From the NCBI GenBank assembly GCA_025330725.1, contig JAIWND010000006.1, forward strand, positions 496,001 to 560,000: DNA of 64,000 nucleotides, read 5' to 3'. Positions 63,297 to 64,000 of this stretch are shown one piece after another (positions within the stretch are counted from its first letter, which is position 1; each line of letters starts with the position of its first letter). Below the pieces are notes generated by a model that was not told the DNA's origin, did not search any database, and was given only the letters and a program-made list of their open reading frames with translations. A program made the position numbers and the translations under genes. Origin of the DNA: Chlamydoabsidia padenii. Lineage: Eukaryota; Mucoromycota; Mucoromycetes; Mucorales; Cunninghamellaceae.

Positions 63297-64000
63297 AATA
63301 AAACCAGGCTCTTCTCTTTGAACATTCAACTTTTTTTCTTTTTGTTACTCAACTGGATCCGTATATTATCTTCTCTCTATTGTGAATACCTCTTTCCCTT
63401 TCCCCTTCCCCATATAGTAGTAGTTTTGTTACTTTTTAGTTTATGGTTTTTAGTATCCATTTGTTTTTATTGTTATTTTTATTACCATGTCCCCCTAACT
63501 CCCGTCTTTGTTATATATACTTATTTACATATTTGAATAAAAAATGATGGTCTATGATACACATGCTCCTCGATGATGTATAGGTTGATGATGTGCATGG
63601 CACTGGTCAAATGTTGTCATTTTTAACACGCCGCTTTACTTTGTTTGATGTTTGTCTCAACATGTTAGGATGAATAGACTGGCCATCTATCTTATCCGAA
63701 ATAATAAAATAAATTCTAACCATATACAAACCCTAGTTGGTCAAGCAAAAAAAGAAAAAGAAACATGATCTTTCTTAGATCATTTTGCTCGCTCTCTCCC
63801 TTAACTCTGGTACTCACGGGACAGTTCGGGTTATGAGCCGTGCTAATGAAGTCGGGAATTGAACTTCAAATTCCGATTATGCATGAATTTCCCAATTCGG
63901 CGTACCAACTCCGGCAATGAGAGGTTGTCTACAGGTGAAGATATTCGAGGTTGAAAAAAAAAATCCAAAGACTTTTCATCATGATGTAGCAAAATACCAC
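63297..64000. other. Right-edge spacer downstream of the KH gene
   Basis: T-rich 3' region with AATAAA at 63536-63541. An inverted element pair, GTCGGGAATTGAA / TTCAAATTCCGA with one base between, lies at 63851-63876, followed by ATGCAT (63879-63884). No gene is seen before the window ends. Confidence 0.5.

Overview
The window is nuclear DNA of a filamentous fungus, most likely an early-diverging one (Mucoromycota, Mucorales-like). This rests on three things: compact genes with many 50-180 bp GT-AG introns, AT-rich spacers full of homopolymer runs, and gene types such as a single-chain ATP-citrate lyase, a full-length cofactor D and an Rpn13. The organism is an inference from gene content; no rRNA or other marker is present. 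I reconstructed exons by hand from splice signals, reading frame and family similarity. All multi-exon models below close in frame.

Positions 1-15,400 are rich in regulators. After the 5' part of ATP-citrate lyase (minus) come a C2H2 factor with two separate zinc-finger pairs (minus), a Zn2Cys6 factor with its DNA-binding domain at the C terminus (minus), an NDUFAF6-like complex I assembly factor (plus), and a protein with an unusual GATA-like finger plus a PHD finger (plus). Spacers here are long (0.9-1.9 kb).

Positions 15,400-44,200 are dense housekeeping genes: a kinesin-4-like motor, Bmt5-like rRNA methyltransferase, tubulin cofactor D (21 exons), an RPAP2/Rtr1 CTD phosphatase sharing a 167 bp promoter with cofactor D, Rpn13 sharing a 244 bp promoter with an alpha-arrestin, cytosolic ArgRS, a C1-RhoGAP protein, a C2/lipase-3 (DAG-lipase-like) enzyme, and a small acidic hypothetical protein.

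Positions 44,900-64,000 hold a small Ser-rich hypothetical protein, a membrane protein with an adhesin-like beta domain, a Cdt1-like replication-licensing factor that seems to lack the C-terminal domain, a mucin-like single-pass membrane protein, a ZIP zinc transporter, a ChaC-type gamma-glutamylcyclotransferase, an SPX-VTC protein, a Yar1-like ankyrin protein and a three-KH RNA-binding protein.

The strongest unexplained signal is a short dispersed element, roughly G(C/T)CGGGRWTTGAAA with variants. About 30 copies lie only in spacers and three introns, in both orientations, often 65-130 bp upstream of a start codon and often next to ATGCAT. It looks like a widely used promoter element. A second pattern is long sense-strand A runs placed directly after 5' splice sites. 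I saw no rRNA, tRNA, CRISPR array or convincing transposon.
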